Origin: Marinomonas arctica
GTDB taxonomy: Bacteria; Pseudomonadota; Gammaproteobacteria; Pseudomonadales; Marinomonadaceae
Direction: 5' to 3'
DNA: 54,315 nucleotides
Assembly: GCF_003259225.1 (NCBI RefSeq)
Contig: NZ_QHJF01000035.1
Span: 1 to 54,315, forward strand
Shown here one piece after another: positions 36,241 through 44,251 of the stretch. Position 1 is the stretch's first letter; every line of letters begins with the position of its first letter. A model generated the notes under the pieces. The model did no database searches. It was not told the origin of the DNA and saw only the letters and a list, made by a program, of their open reading frames with translations. Position numbers and translations under genes: made by a program.

Positions 36241-36909
36241 ATGAAAGTACTGGTATTTTTAGGAAGCGTTCGAGACAGCACTCCGCCTTCTCCAGCCCGG
36301 CTGGGCGAACGAGTCGCTCTTGCCTGCGTTCACTATCTTGCAGAACATTTTTCAGATCTGTCGGTTGAATTGATCGACCCGCTGGACTATCCACTGGATA
36401 CGATTTTTAAGCCCCATTTTTCCTACCATCAAAACAAGGTGCCAGAGCAATTGGATGCCCTCGCCACAAAAATCGCCCAAGCCGATGCTTATGTGATGGT
36501 TAGTCCAGAATACAACCACTCTATGAGTCCAGCACTCGCGAATCTTCTTAACCATTTTGGCGCGTCGCTGTTTTCTTACAAACCCAGCGCCATTGTCACC
36601 TACTCTGCTGGGCAATGGGGTGGCGCACGCGCGGCTGTGAACATGCGTACTTTTTTAGCAGAACTGGGCTGCTTGCCCGTATCAGCCATGATACACATCC
36701 CCAACGCTCAAACGGTTTTTCAGCAAGATGGCGACTATCTGCAAGACAAAGAACACTGGCAAGAGTATTTGGGACGCACTTTTAATCAGCTCTGGTGGTG
36801 GACAGCCGCGACGAAACAACAGCGTGAAATCCTTGACCCACGCACATTGGTAAAAGATTTGAAGCGAGATCCCTCACAGCGCAATGCACCAAACAGCCAA
36901 TCCAACTGA
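36241..36909 (+). CDS. NADPH-dependent FMN reductase
   Basis: A 222-residue flavodoxin-like protein starting at ATG 36241. Phosphate loop LGSVRDSTPPSPAR and the flavin-stacking VSPEYNHSMSPALANLLNHFG are clear. It is related to ArsH but shorter, of the azoreductase/chromate reductase group. It follows arsC by 76 bp and may belong to the same stress-response unit. Confidence 0.9.
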   Translation: MKVLVFLGSVRDSTPPSPARLGERVALACVHYLAEHFSDLSVELIDPLDYPLDTIFKPHFSYHQNKVPEQLDALATKIAQADAYVMVSPEYNHSMSPALANLLNHFGASLFSYKPSAIVTYSAGQWGGARAAVNMRTFLAELGCLPVSAMIHIPNAQTVFQQDGDYLQDKEHWQEYLGRTFNQLWWWTAATKQQREILDPRTLVKDLKRDPSQRNAPNSQSN

Positions 36910-36913
36910 CTGC

Positions 36914-37657
36914 TTAGGCTTGCTTGAGGAAAGATAGGCGTCGCAGTGTTTTCATGCGGCGCCATGTTTTGGCATTTAGCTTTTTATAAATCCACAGACA
37001 ACCAATATCGAAACCGAAGTAAAACACGCTGATCCCACTCGGTGGATTACTGCTAGGAATAAAAGAGATCTGATTGAACCAAATATCAGGCCAAACCCAG
37101 CACTGATAATAGGTGCCCAGTAATTCTAAATACACTACCATGTAAAACATGATAAGAAAAAACAATTCATTACCAGGGGTCTTTTTCAAAAAAAAGAGAA
37201 TGCCCAACATACAGAGAAAGCCAAATACGTCCTTATCAAGCACCAACCATAAGCTGGAATACACCATCATTCCCCAGTACAGAAACGACACAACGCGTGT
37301 CTTGTGGCGCTGGATAATTTTTTCTTTTTGCAGAGAAAATACAGCCGCATAAATAAGGCTATGACCAAGGGGAACATAAAGCGGAACGTTTTCCAGCCGA
37401 TATTCATACATGCCCAACAGCATAGAAAAAACCACTTCACCAAGAAGTGCCAGTACGACACCGTACAACATCAATTTTTTGATTTTGGACGTAACGTGAG
37501 AATACACCCACGCAAAACACAACAGCACCAAGCCATTGGTGACCCATTGATTGTATTGAACTTGCTCGGACACTGTTTGACTGTCGAGAAAAAGCCCTAG
37601 CCATAACACAAGCAACACGAGAAGGTAGATAGAGGTAAATTGAAGTTTTGAAGTCAT
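36914..37657 (-). CDS. Multi-pass membrane protein of unknown function
   Basis: About 247 residues with some seven hydrophobic segments (starting with SIYLLVLLVLWLGLFL) and a basic C-terminus (KTWRRMKTLRRLSFLKQ). Many aromatic residues occur in the later helices. I do not recognise the family with certainty. No ribosome site marks the start: ATG 37657 is chosen as closest to the first helix, while ATG 37678 and GTG 37714 are alternatives. It converges with the FMN reductase gene with only 4 bp between stops. Confidence 0.6.
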   Translation of the reverse strand: MTSKLQFTSIYLLVLLVLWLGLFLDSQTVSEQVQYNQWVTNGLVLLCFAWVYSHVTSKIKKLMLYGVVLALLGEVVFSMLLGMYEYRLENVPLYVPLGHSLIYAAVFSLQKEKIIQRHKTRVVSFLYWGMMVYSSLWLVLDKDVFGFLCMLGILFFLKKTPGNELFFLIMFYMVVYLELLGTYYQCWVWPDIWFNQISFIPSSNPPSGISVFYFGFDIGCLWIYKKLNAKTWRRMKTLRRLSFLKQA

Positions 37658-37830
37658 GTTTGAATGATAAGGAAACATGGCGAATGACACCACTAGAAAT
37701 ACACGACTTAACACTCAAAAAGGGCACTGGCAGCATCCCTGCTCCCCTATCATCTCGATTCCCACATCATCAGAAGTTAAAAAACGCGGAGTCGAGCGGT
37801 GTATTCAAGGAACCAACAACTCTCTAGAAT

Positions 37831-39150
37831 TTATTGAACAAACTGCTCCGCCCAAAACGCCACTGGTGAGGCGATCAAAATGGTCAAAGCCACACGTTGA
37901 TACCAAACAATCAGCATTTGCTTAATGCTTAGCGGAATCTCGGTCGACAAAATACAAGGAATCGACGCAGAGAAGAAAAGAATCGATGAAATAGACACCA
38001 CACCAACCACAAACTTCACCACGAAGACGCTTTTCGCAGCGATCAACGCAGGCAAAAACATTTCTGCCAAACCTGTCGCCGACGCCGTGGCCACCATCAT
38101 TGGATCGGGCAATTGTGCGATCCACGCGAATGGGTAAAACAAGTAACCAATCCATTCAAATACCGGCGTGTATTTTGCCAATAACAAACCACACAACCCA
38201 ACCGACATAATAGAAGGCAAAATACTCATTGCCATTAACATGCCTTCTTTGATGTTTTGTAGAATGTTACGAGCGATGGGAGCGGCATTGTTCGCTACTT
38301 CCAGACCTTCCAACGCAGCTTGTTTGAAACGAGAATGCTCAAACACCTCTAGCTCACGATTTTGTGCGGTGTTATCCATTTTGCTCAGCGGGAATAATCT
38401 CACTGTGATGGCCGTGACCACAAAGGTAATCAATAAGGTTGCCCAGAAAAAGACGTTCCAGACCTCCATCAAGCCTAATGTTTTTGCCACAATCACCATA
38501 AAGGTGGCTGACACCGTGGAAAAGCCAGTCGCAATAATCGCGGCTTCTTTTGCCGAATATTGACCAGATTTATAAACTCGGTTGGTAATCAACAAACCAA
38601 TAGAATAACTGCCCACAAAAGACGCCACCGCATCAGTCGCAGACTTACCCGGCGTTTTAAACAAGGGTTTCATAATTGGCTGCAACAGCACGCCAGCAAA
38701 CTCAAGCAAACCGTAACCTATCAAAAACGCCAAAAATACCGCACCAATCGGCACAATCAGCCCAACAGGAACAACCAGCTTGCTAAACAAAAACGGCAAC
38801 ATATCTTTTTCGAATAAAAAAGCAGGCCCAACAGAGAAAAATGCCATCGCAGCCGTTACCACACCCAAAACTTTAAAAATAGACAACACAGTTTGGGTTT
38901 TACTGGCGCGCCAGCTACCCGATATGAAGGGGTAAGCACCGCCAGCCAACACCACTAAAATAGCGTAGATTTCCGTCATTTGAGCGTAGTCACCGCGTAA
39001 CCAGGACACAATATGATCCAGCGGTATGGTTTCTTTTCCACCGACGCTGATCGGAATGAAAAAGACAAAAATACCAATGCAGCTATAGGCAATGAGTTTA
39101 AGAAGAGACAGTGGAGACACGGCTCCAGACTTTGGATCAGTAGCATTCAT
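37831..39150 (-). CDS. YjiH-family nucleoside-recognition membrane protein
   Basis: A 439-residue inner-membrane protein with about 10-11 hydrophobic segments. Gate-like motifs are SFVGSYSIGLLITNRVYKSG and ATASATGLAEMFLPAL, typical of the YjiH/nucleoside-recognition (Gate) group. The ATG at 39150 has AGGAAG upstream; a longer frame adds an unlikely N-terminus. The transported compound is not established for YjiH. The 286-bp region upstream (39151-39436) shows no feature I can support. Confidence 0.88.
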   Translation of the reverse strand: MNATDPKSGAVSPLSLLKLIAYSCIGIFVFFIPISVGGKETIPLDHIVSWLRGDYAQMTEIYAILVVLAGGAYPFISGSWRASKTQTVLSIFKVLGVVTAAMAFFSVGPAFLFEKDMLPFLFSKLVVPVGLIVPIGAVFLAFLIGYGLLEFAGVLLQPIMKPLFKTPGKSATDAVASFVGSYSIGLLITNRVYKSGQYSAKEAAIIATGFSTVSATFMVIVAKTLGLMEVWNVFFWATLLITFVVTAITVRLFPLSKMDNTAQNRELEVFEHSRFKQAALEGLEVANNAAPIARNILQNIKEGMLMAMSILPSIMSVGLCGLLLAKYTPVFEWIGYLFYPFAWIAQLPDPMMVATASATGLAEMFLPALIAAKSVFVVKFVVGVVSISSILFFSASIPCILSTEIPLSIKQMLIVWYQRVALTILIASPVAFWAEQFVQ

Positions 39151-39436
39151 GTGAAGACTTCCTATGAGAAGGTTATTAATCACAAGATAAAAAGCAACAA
39201 ACATACCAACATGTATATACATATAAAAACACGCTAAAAATGCTTATTTTCTCTTAGGACTAATATTCGATTATTGTTATTTTGACCATCAAGGCTGAGA
39301 GAATCGCACATAATAAGCGCAAAATAAAGAATTATGCGCTTATTTGAATCACGACCACCTGAAGCAGACCATCACGAAAAAGAAGAAGGATTTTTTATAT
39401 GAAGACTAAATTTTTAAGTTGTCTATACATAAAGAC

Positions 39437-40564
39437 TCAAGATACGGTTTGTCTGATCAGCTCCTCATATTTCGCCAATAAATATTCGACTTGATACTGA
39501 CTCACATCGGGGGCTTTAACATCATTCGCGACAACAGACTGAATCAAGTCCACGGCTCGTTTCGCTTCATGATGAATGTCTTTTAGATCACTTTGATAAA
39601 GATGCGGCATATCATTGCGCTGATCGCCAAACAATTCAGGGTAAACCTGCCTATTCGGCAATACCGGCACACAACCAAGCGCAACCGCTTCCAATACCGC
39701 AAGCCCTTGAAACTCGTGCAATGCGGTAGACAACACAAGGTCAGACGACGCCAGAAAATCTAGGTAATCCGCTCGACTCGGCGCGTAGCCAAATTGCCTT
39801 ATTCGGTGGGCGAACTTGGCTTGGATGAGATCAAATTCTTTTGGAATAGAACGAAATTGCTCACCAAGAATGGCAATGTCATAGTCTATTTGGCGGCGCT
39901 CTAATTCTTCTAAAATCGCCAGTAACCGGTCTGGCCCTTTGTCAAACTCCCAACGTGCCGACCATACCAAGCGGACACGAGCAGAAGGTCCCGTGGCCCC
40001 TTTCAATTCAGCACAATGCGCAATATCCAAAGGCACAGGCAAAACCTGCGCTTTATCTTCGGTGTTATTGAGCCAATCTGGTGAGACATAATCCGGCAGC
40101 TTCTTCAACAAGGCCCGGGCACCGGCAAAAAAAGACGCTTTATTAAACTGGCTATTGAACACACAGCAATCCGCCGCCAAAGCACTGTATAAGGTCACCA
40201 TCTGCATTTCTATTAAGCCTTGTTGCTTATCGCTGGCTGGGTAAGCAAATTGGTTTTCATGGAAATACAGTATCCAAGGAACATTCTGCAAATCAGGGCA
40301 AAACGCCTTTAAACCAACGCAATCCGTCATCGAAGTGGCAATGACCAAATCGTAGGACTTTTCTAAAATGGGCTTAAATTTTGGATCAAACGCAAAGCTC
40401 ATGGCATTACCGCGAATCCGCCATGCGAAGTGTCGAGCGGGCAAAGACAAATACTCCCAATTGTGCTGACTCAGCCCCTTCATTAAGGTATGTGCCCATG
40501 CTTTATGGCTGTTGGCTTCATAAGCACTTATCAATAAAATTCGCACCGTACTTTTCCCACTCAT
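39437..40564 (-). CDS. tRNA-queuosine alpha-mannosyltransferase-like glycosyltransferase
   Basis: A 375-residue GT4-type glycosyltransferase with the DUF3524 N-terminal domain: ILLISAYEANSHKAWAHTL, GNAMSFAFD and YFHENQFAYPAS. The C-terminal glycosyltransferase domain carries WSARWEFDKGPDRLL and ALHEFQGLAVLEAVALGC (E-x7-E). DUF3524 proteins are homologous to the enzyme that attaches mannose to queuosine in tRNA-Asp. In bacteria the acceptor is probably similar but less studied. It is divergent from the dienelactone hydrolase gene. Confidence 0.85.
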   Translation of the reverse strand: MSGKSTVRILLISAYEANSHKAWAHTLMKGLSQHNWEYLSLPARHFAWRIRGNAMSFAFDPKFKPILEKSYDLVIATSMTDCVGLKAFCPDLQNVPWILYFHENQFAYPASDKQQGLIEMQMVTLYSALAADCCVFNSQFNKASFFAGARALLKKLPDYVSPDWLNNTEDKAQVLPVPLDIAHCAELKGATGPSARVRLVWSARWEFDKGPDRLLAILEELERRQIDYDIAILGEQFRSIPKEFDLIQAKFAHRIRQFGYAPSRADYLDFLASSDLVLSTALHEFQGLAVLEAVALGCVPVLPNRQVYPELFGDQRNDMPHLYQSDLKDIHHEAKRAVDLIQSVVANDVKAPDVSQYQVEYLLAKYEELIRQTVS

Positions 40565-40648
40565 CTGTTTAATTTTGCGTTTGCGGCTGGCTCATCAGGG
40601 TTGGGTCGAATATCATGTAAGCCAGTAACACATTCTTTGAGGAAAACC

Positions 40649-41392
40649 ATGATCATTCAATGCCACGACGAAGATATTAACACGCCAACAGGCACGATGC
40701 GCTGTACCGTTTATCGCCCTAAAGCAGACGGCCGCTTTCCATGTATTTTCTTCTATTCCGAGATTTTCCAACAAACCGCGCCCATTGCGCGTTCCGCTGC
40801 CATTATGGCGGGTCATGGCTTTGTGGTGATTGTTCCAGAAGTGTTTCACGAACTTAACCCCATCGGTACAGTGTTAGGCTATGACGATGAAGGCAAGGAC
40901 AAAGGCAACGCAGACAAATTTACCAAAACGTTAGAAGCTCATGATAGCGATACGGTGGCCATGCTAACGCACTTCGAACAACAAGCTTACTGCACAGGAC
41001 AATTCGGCTCCATGGGCGTTTGCTTGGGCGGCAATTTGGCTTACCGTGCGGCGCTTCATCCACGCATTCAGGCATCTTTTTGTTTGTACGCGACAGACAT
41101 TCATTCAAACACCATTCCTTGCAACGAAGGCAATGACTCTTTCACTCGCACCAAAGAGATTCAAGGGGAATTAGTCATGGTGTGGGGCAAACAAGACCCG
41201 CACGTTTCCACGGTAGGACGTCAGAAGATTTACCAACAATTGATCGATACGGACCGCCTATTCACTTGGCATGAATTCAACGGCCAACACGCTTTTATGC
41301 GTGACGAAGGCGATCGTTACGACCCTGCCCTCGCCTTAGAATGCTACAACAAAGCCGTAGCGTTATTTCAACGCACTTTGCATAAAGCTTGA
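40649..41392 (+). CDS. Dienelactone hydrolase family protein
   Basis: A 247-residue alpha/beta hydrolase. The nucleophile Cys is in GSMGVCLGGN, the acid Asp in GKQDPHVS, and the His in NGQHAFMRD: the Cys-Asp-His triad of dienelactone hydrolases. The start is ATG 40649 behind GAGGAAA; an upstream in-frame extension is ignored. No catechol pathway gene is adjacent, so the natural substrate is open. Confidence 0.88.
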   Translation: MIIQCHDEDINTPTGTMRCTVYRPKADGRFPCIFFYSEIFQQTAPIARSAAIMAGHGFVVIVPEVFHELNPIGTVLGYDDEGKDKGNADKFTKTLEAHDSDTVAMLTHFEQQAYCTGQFGSMGVCLGGNLAYRAALHPRIQASFCLYATDIHSNTIPCNEGNDSFTRTKEIQGELVMVWGKQDPHVSTVGRQKIYQQLIDTDRLFTWHEFNGQHAFMRDEGDRYDPALALECYNKAVALFQRTLHKA

Positions 41393-41423
41393 TCACTCAA
41401 CACTCAAACCCAACAACAAGAAA

Positions 41424-41448
41424 CGAGGCGAGCTTATTGCTCGCCTCG
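41424..41448. terminator. Hairpin between converging genes
   Basis: CGAGGCGAGC, loop TTATT, GCTCGCCTCG: a perfect 10-bp GC-rich stem covering the yaeQ stop codon. The following T-tracts are weak on both strands. Confidence 0.6.
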
Positions 41449-41988
41449 CCACATTGGTGTCATCTGGCATTCGCCTAGCTCACCCGAAATCCACATATCG
41501 CCATCTTGGATCGTCACATTCAATTGCATAGATCGAGTGCAAATCTTCGCTAAGGCTTCCACTTGCGCCTCAGGGAAACGCAACACACGCATGTTCTCAA
41601 AGCGGCTGTTTTTGCCTTTGTTTTGTTCCCACCAGATGTCCGATTTATCATTGTAGTTAACAATAATGACTTGCTGAGCTCGACCGCACGCCTTGCGCAA
41701 ACGTTTCTCGTCTGGCTGGCCCAATTCGACCCACAGCAAAATCTCATCGGAATAATTCTTCTGCCAAAGATCTGGCTCGTCTTCGGTGCTAATGCCTTTG
41801 CTGAAACTCAACTGCTCGCTGCCTTCTTTCTCATCAGCCAATAAAGCAAACGCCGCCAAACGCACCATCATGCGTTCTTCCGTTTCAGAAGGGTGTAATG
41901 CCAAGGTCAATTCATAACTTTGGTAATGGTTTCGATCCATATCGGATACTTGAACCGATGCTTTATAAATTGTTGCTTTCGTTGCCAT
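41434..41988 (-). CDS. yaeQ: YaeQ family protein
   Basis: A 184-residue protein matching YaeQ along its length: MATKATIYKASVQVSDMDR, the LALHPSETEERMMVRLAAF block, DLWQKNYSDEILLWVELGQPDEKRL and the closing TPMWRGE. The fold resembles PD-(D/E)XK nucleases. E. coli YaeQ was proposed to influence haemolysin expression, but its function is unresolved. No signal peptide. Confidence 0.93.
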   Translation of the reverse strand: MATKATIYKASVQVSDMDRNHYQSYELTLALHPSETEERMMVRLAAFALLADEKEGSEQLSFSKGISTEDEPDLWQKNYSDEILLWVELGQPDEKRLRKACGRAQQVIIVNYNDKSDIWWEQNKGKNSRFENMRVLRFPEAQVEALAKICTRSMQLNVTIQDGDMWISGELGECQMTPMWRGEQ

Positions 41989-42008
41989 GCGCTCACTTAC
42001 TAGGTTTA

Positions 42009-42104
42009 TTAACGATGAAAAAAGAGGAACCAGAAAATCGCGACGAATTGTACAGCAAAAAACGCCGCTAATACCGCACTAAACAGACTGTTTTTTCTCG
42101 TCAT
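42009..42104 (-). CDS. 31-residue small membrane protein (candidate)
   Basis: ATG 42104 to TAA 42009 encodes MTRKNSLFSAVLAAFFAVQF followed by VAIFWFLFFHR: a short basic N-terminus, one hydrophobic helix and a basic end. This is the usual design of small inner-membrane proteins. No clear Shine-Dalgarno is visible. It lies 20 bp upstream of yaeQ on the same strand and could be its leader gene. Confidence 0.4.
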   Translation of the reverse strand: MTRKNSLFSAVLAAFFAVQFVAIFWFLFFHR

Positions 42105-42259
42105 AAACGTATTTGTTAAGCCCAAAAAAAGAACTGTTATTTCGATATAAGTGATTGACATAAGGCTTAAAAACGGGCTCAATAAAAAAGCTCATTGATG
42201 AGCAAAAATTACACAATGCATTACGCAATCAATACAACCCAAAGTTAAGGAGAAGCACA

Positions 42260-42358
42260 ATGACTATTTACACGCTACATCATTCTACTTCCTCCGTCGC
42301 AACTCGCCTGAATAATCGAGTACGTAAAACTTTGTCCACGCGTTCAATGCCTGTGTAA
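42260..42358 (+). CDS. 32-residue small ORF with a good ribosome site (candidate)
   Basis: ATG 42260 follows AAGGAGAAG. The peptide MTIYTLHHSTSSVATRLNNR plus twelve residues (VRKTLSTRSMPV) is basic and lacks a membrane segment. A perfect 8-bp hairpin follows 8 bp after its stop, and the DUF1127 gene lies 100 bp downstream, so both may be in one transcript with partial termination. Confidence 0.45.
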   Translation: MTIYTLHHSTSSVATRLNNRVRKTLSTRSMPV

Positions 42359-42366
42359 TACACCAT

Positions 42367-42389
42367 TGACCGCGGAATTTACGCGGTCA
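42367..42389 (+). terminator. Hairpin between the small ORF and the DUF1127 gene
   Basis: TGACCGCG, loop GAATTTA, CGCGGTCA. The stem is perfect but there is no T-run, so it may be an attenuator or mRNA-stabilising structure. Confidence 0.45.
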
Positions 42390-42457
42390 CCTCTGTAAGA
42401 AACACCCCGTAAGTTCCGCCAAAACTCACTATTAAATGTTAATTTTGGAGAAAACTT

Positions 42458-42673
42458 ATGAGCATCATCGCCCTATTCAACGCCGCTAAAGAGTATTTCG
42501 AAGCTCGTCGTACCAACCAAGCCTTTCGTCAGCTTGACGACCACTACTTGAAAGACATCGGCTTCTACCGCGACAACGGCCACATTCGTCCATTGGCTGG
42601 CAACAAAGATTTGGACAATGAAACAAAAGGCCACGTTCAAATACCACCGGGTGAACAACCGAGCGACGGGTGA
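42458..42673 (+). CDS. DUF1127 domain small protein
   Basis: A 71-residue Arg-rich protein with the DUF1127 (YjiS-like) core ARRTNQAFRQLDDHYLKDIG followed by FYRDN. DUF1127 proteins are short stress- or stationary-phase-linked regulators; some bind RNA or affect phosphate and carbon metabolism. The start follows TTTTGGAGAAAACTT. Its C-terminal tail (from about 45) is polar and probably flexible. Confidence 0.85.
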   Translation: MSIIALFNAAKEYFEARRTNQAFRQLDDHYLKDIGFYRDNGHIRPLAGNKDLDNETKGHVQIPPGEQPSDG

Positions 42674-42680
42674 CGAGAGA

Positions 42681-42707
42681 GTCACCTTAGAAAGACTCTA
42701 AGGTGAC
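42681..42707 (+). terminator. Hairpin after the DUF1127 gene
   Basis: GTCACCTTAGA, loop AAGAC, TCTAAGGTGAC: a perfect 11-bp stem 7 bp after the stop but without a T-run. A second hairpin with a T-run follows 24 bp later. Confidence 0.5.
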
Positions 42708-42731
42708 GGTAAACCACTGGGCCGGATAGCC

Positions 42732-42770
42732 AAAACGCCTTTTACTACACTGTAATAAAAGGCGTTTTTT
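42732..42770 (+). terminator. Rho-independent terminator
   Basis: AAAACGCCTTTTA, an 11-nt loop, TAAAAGGCGTTTT and further T. It is the main terminator of the DUF1127 unit. Confidence 0.85.
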
Positions 42771-42870
42771 ATGGTCTTTAAGACCCCTTCTAACCTCTGT
42801 TTTAGCCCTATCGTTTCGTCATGAGGCTCATGGCATCAGAACGATGCGATGAAATCGGATCGCTGACGGA

Positions 42871-43071
42871 CTATTTACCCTCATGATCTTTCAGCAAATC
42901 ACTTTCTGTGACCTGACCATTCGTTGCTTGCGAGATGCGCCGGATGTATTTTGCTGGAGAGCGTTTATGAACATGCAACCAATTCCAAACATGAGCTTGT
43001 TTCACTCCTAGCATTTTAGCGAGCGCCGTTTGACTCCCTACAATTTCGACCGCTTTAGCGATGGCTGACAT
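42871..43071 (-). CDS. YdaS-family Cro-like regulator
   Basis: A 66-residue HTH protein of the YdaS/Cro type (IVGSQTALAKMLGVKQAHVW, then NWLHVHKRSPAKYIRRI). It starts behind GGGAGG and is divergent from a CI-like repressor across an 85-bp operator region. Such pairs control the lytic/lysogenic switch of prophages (as in Rac), but no phage structural genes lie here, so this is a stand-alone or relic switch. Confidence 0.88.
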   Translation of the reverse strand: MSAIAKAVEIVGSQTALAKMLGVKQAHVWNWLHVHKRSPAKYIRRISQATNGQVTESDLLKDHEGK

Positions 43072-43094
43072 ATAACCTCCCTTAACAACCTTTA

Positions 43095-43110
43095 CTGTAT
43101 CTAATGACAG
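43095..43110. promoter_or_regulatory. CTGT-N8-ACAG box (SOS/repressor operator) between cro and CI genes
   Basis: CTGTATCTAATGACAG matches the gammaproteobacterial LexA consensus CTGT-N8-ACAG perfectly, with T-A before and T after extending the symmetry (ACTGT…ACAGT). It may be bound by host LexA, by the adjacent LexA/CI-like protein, or both. Confidence 0.65.
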
Positions 43111-43121
43111 TTTTTATTGTT

Positions 43122-43133
43122 TGTCAAATACAG
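43122..43133 (-). promoter_or_regulatory. Second operator-like motif in the cro/CI gap
   Basis: On the minus strand CTGTATTTGACA. Nearly the same word, CTGTATTTTGAC, occurs on the plus strand at 43899-43910, 31 bp before csrA. The shared motif suggests common control. Confidence 0.45.
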
Positions 43134-43156
43134 ATAAAGTTGTAATCATTCCCATC

Positions 43157-43804
43157 ATGAGCATTGCAGATCGCGTTAAACAAAAAAGAGCCTTATATAG
43201 ACTGACTCAAGCCGAGTTAGCGAAGCGTGTCGGCATTACGCAGCAATCCCTGCAAAAAATCGAAGACGGCAGAACACAAAACCCACGCAAATTACTGAAT
43301 TTGGCCAAAGCGCTAAACTGCAGCCCAGAATGGTTACAGCTTGGAACCACCACAGAAGTCAGAGAAAGCAGCTCACATTACAGTAACGACAGCGCACCAC
43401 CTACCTCACTGAGCCAACACCAAAGACCTATTATTAGCGCCTTTCAAGCGGCACAATGGCCCAACTATTCAATGGACGCTGAGCAGCAAGCTTATTTAGA
43501 CACGCCGCCAGATACCTCCCCCTCTGCATTTTGGTTAAAGGTCATTGGCGATAGCATGACATCGACCTCAGGTATCAGCATCCCCGAGGGCTATTTCATT
43601 CTGGTTGAGCCAAATTTAACCGCTAAAAACGGTGATTTAGTTGTCGCAAAACTAGCCAACACTACCGAAGTAACCTTCAAAAAATGGGTAGTAGATGTTG
43701 GTCAGACTTATCTAAAGCCTTTAAACTCTGACTATCGAGCCATTGAAGTCTCTCAAGACTTGGCTATCATTGGTGTCGTAACACAAGCGCGTCTCTTGTT
43801 TTAA
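43157..43804 (+). CDS. CI/LexA-like repressor with S24 self-cleavage domain
   Basis: A 215-residue repressor from ATG 43157; a TTG 36 bp upstream has no ribosome site. The N-terminal HTH covers residues 3-60 (YRLTQAELAKRVGITQQSLQ). The C-terminal S24 peptidase domain has Ser133 in GDSM and Lys165 in LVVAKL. The cleavage region reads AFQAAQW (Ala98-Ala99), where CI/LexA proteins normally have Ala-Gly. It is divergent from the Cro-like gene and upstream of csrA, and probably SOS-responsive. Confidence 0.9.
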   Translation: MSIADRVKQKRALYRLTQAELAKRVGITQQSLQKIEDGRTQNPRKLLNLAKALNCSPEWLQLGTTTEVRESSSHYSNDSAPPTSLSQHQRPIISAFQAAQWPNYSMDAEQQAYLDTPPDTSPSAFWLKVIGDSMTSTSGISIPEGYFILVEPNLTAKNGDLVVAKLANTTEVTFKKWVVDVGQTYLKPLNSDYRAIEVSQDLAIIGVVTQARLLF

Positions 43805-43874
43805 CCAATTTACAAAAGAAACACGACACGCTAACTTGAATAAATACCTTTTTAAAAAATAAAAACAACATTAA

Positions 43875-43910
43875 CTGTTGACGAACAGACAATATAAACT
43901 GTATTTTGAC
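43875..43910 (+). promoter_or_regulatory. Operator-like elements upstream of csrA
   Basis: CTGTTGACGAACAG (43875-43888) is a 5-bp inverted repeat, and CTGTATTTTGAC (43899-43910) matches the motif in the cro/CI gap. Both precede the csrA ribosome site (AAAGGATAG). Confidence 0.4.
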
Positions 43911-43940
43911 TGTGTCGATAACAATCAAAGGATAGAAATT

Positions 43941-44153
43941 ATGTTAATTCTCACTCGACGCCCTGGTGAAACCATTCATATCGGGGACGACACGGAAGTC
44001 ACCATCCTAGGAATACAAGGCAGCCAAGTTCGGGTTGGTATCAAAGCACCTAAAAAAATCAGTGTGCATCGTGAAGAAATTTATCAGCGCATTCGAGCTG
44101 CTGAATCACAGGGAAATAGTCAAGATCAGAACGGCAAATCACAACCCGCCTAA
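43941..44153 (+). CDS. csrA: CsrA/RsmA carbon storage regulator
   Basis: A 70-residue RNA-binding dimer matching CsrA throughout: [40 protein letters not shown] and QRI, with the RNA-contact Arg44-type residue retained in the HREE block. It binds GGA motifs in mRNA leaders. The C-terminal 18 residues ([15 protein letters not shown] region) are variable. It is not next to alaS or tRNA-Ser, the usual csrA context in Gammaproteobacteria, so it is likely an additional paralogue under the adjacent repressor. Confidence 0.93.
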   Translation: MLILTRRPGETIHIGDDTEVTILGIQGSQVRVGIKAPKKISVHREEIYQRIRAAESQGNSQDQNGKSQPA

Positions 44154-44188
44154 TCTGTGTTGATAAACGCCTATAATTTGAAGTAGCA

Positions 44189-44221
44189 GCCCCAATCAGA
44201 GCGCAACGCTTGGATTGGGGC
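44189..44221 (+). terminator. Hairpin after csrA
   Basis: GCCCCAATC … GATTGGGGC with an inner GCG/CGC pairing. It has no T-run. It lies in the gap before the converging NmrA-like gene. Confidence 0.5.
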
Positions 44222-44251
44222 GCACTTCACCGCACAATACCTGTCATTTAT

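Noticed and set aside
37831..39237. Plus-strand ORFs opposite the YjiH gene
   Set aside because: They are antisense shadows of a clear multi-pass membrane protein gene.
42871..44153. Complete prophage at the Cro/CI locus
   Set aside because: Only the switch and csrA are present; flanking genes are ordinary chromosomal genes and no integrase or structural gene is seen.
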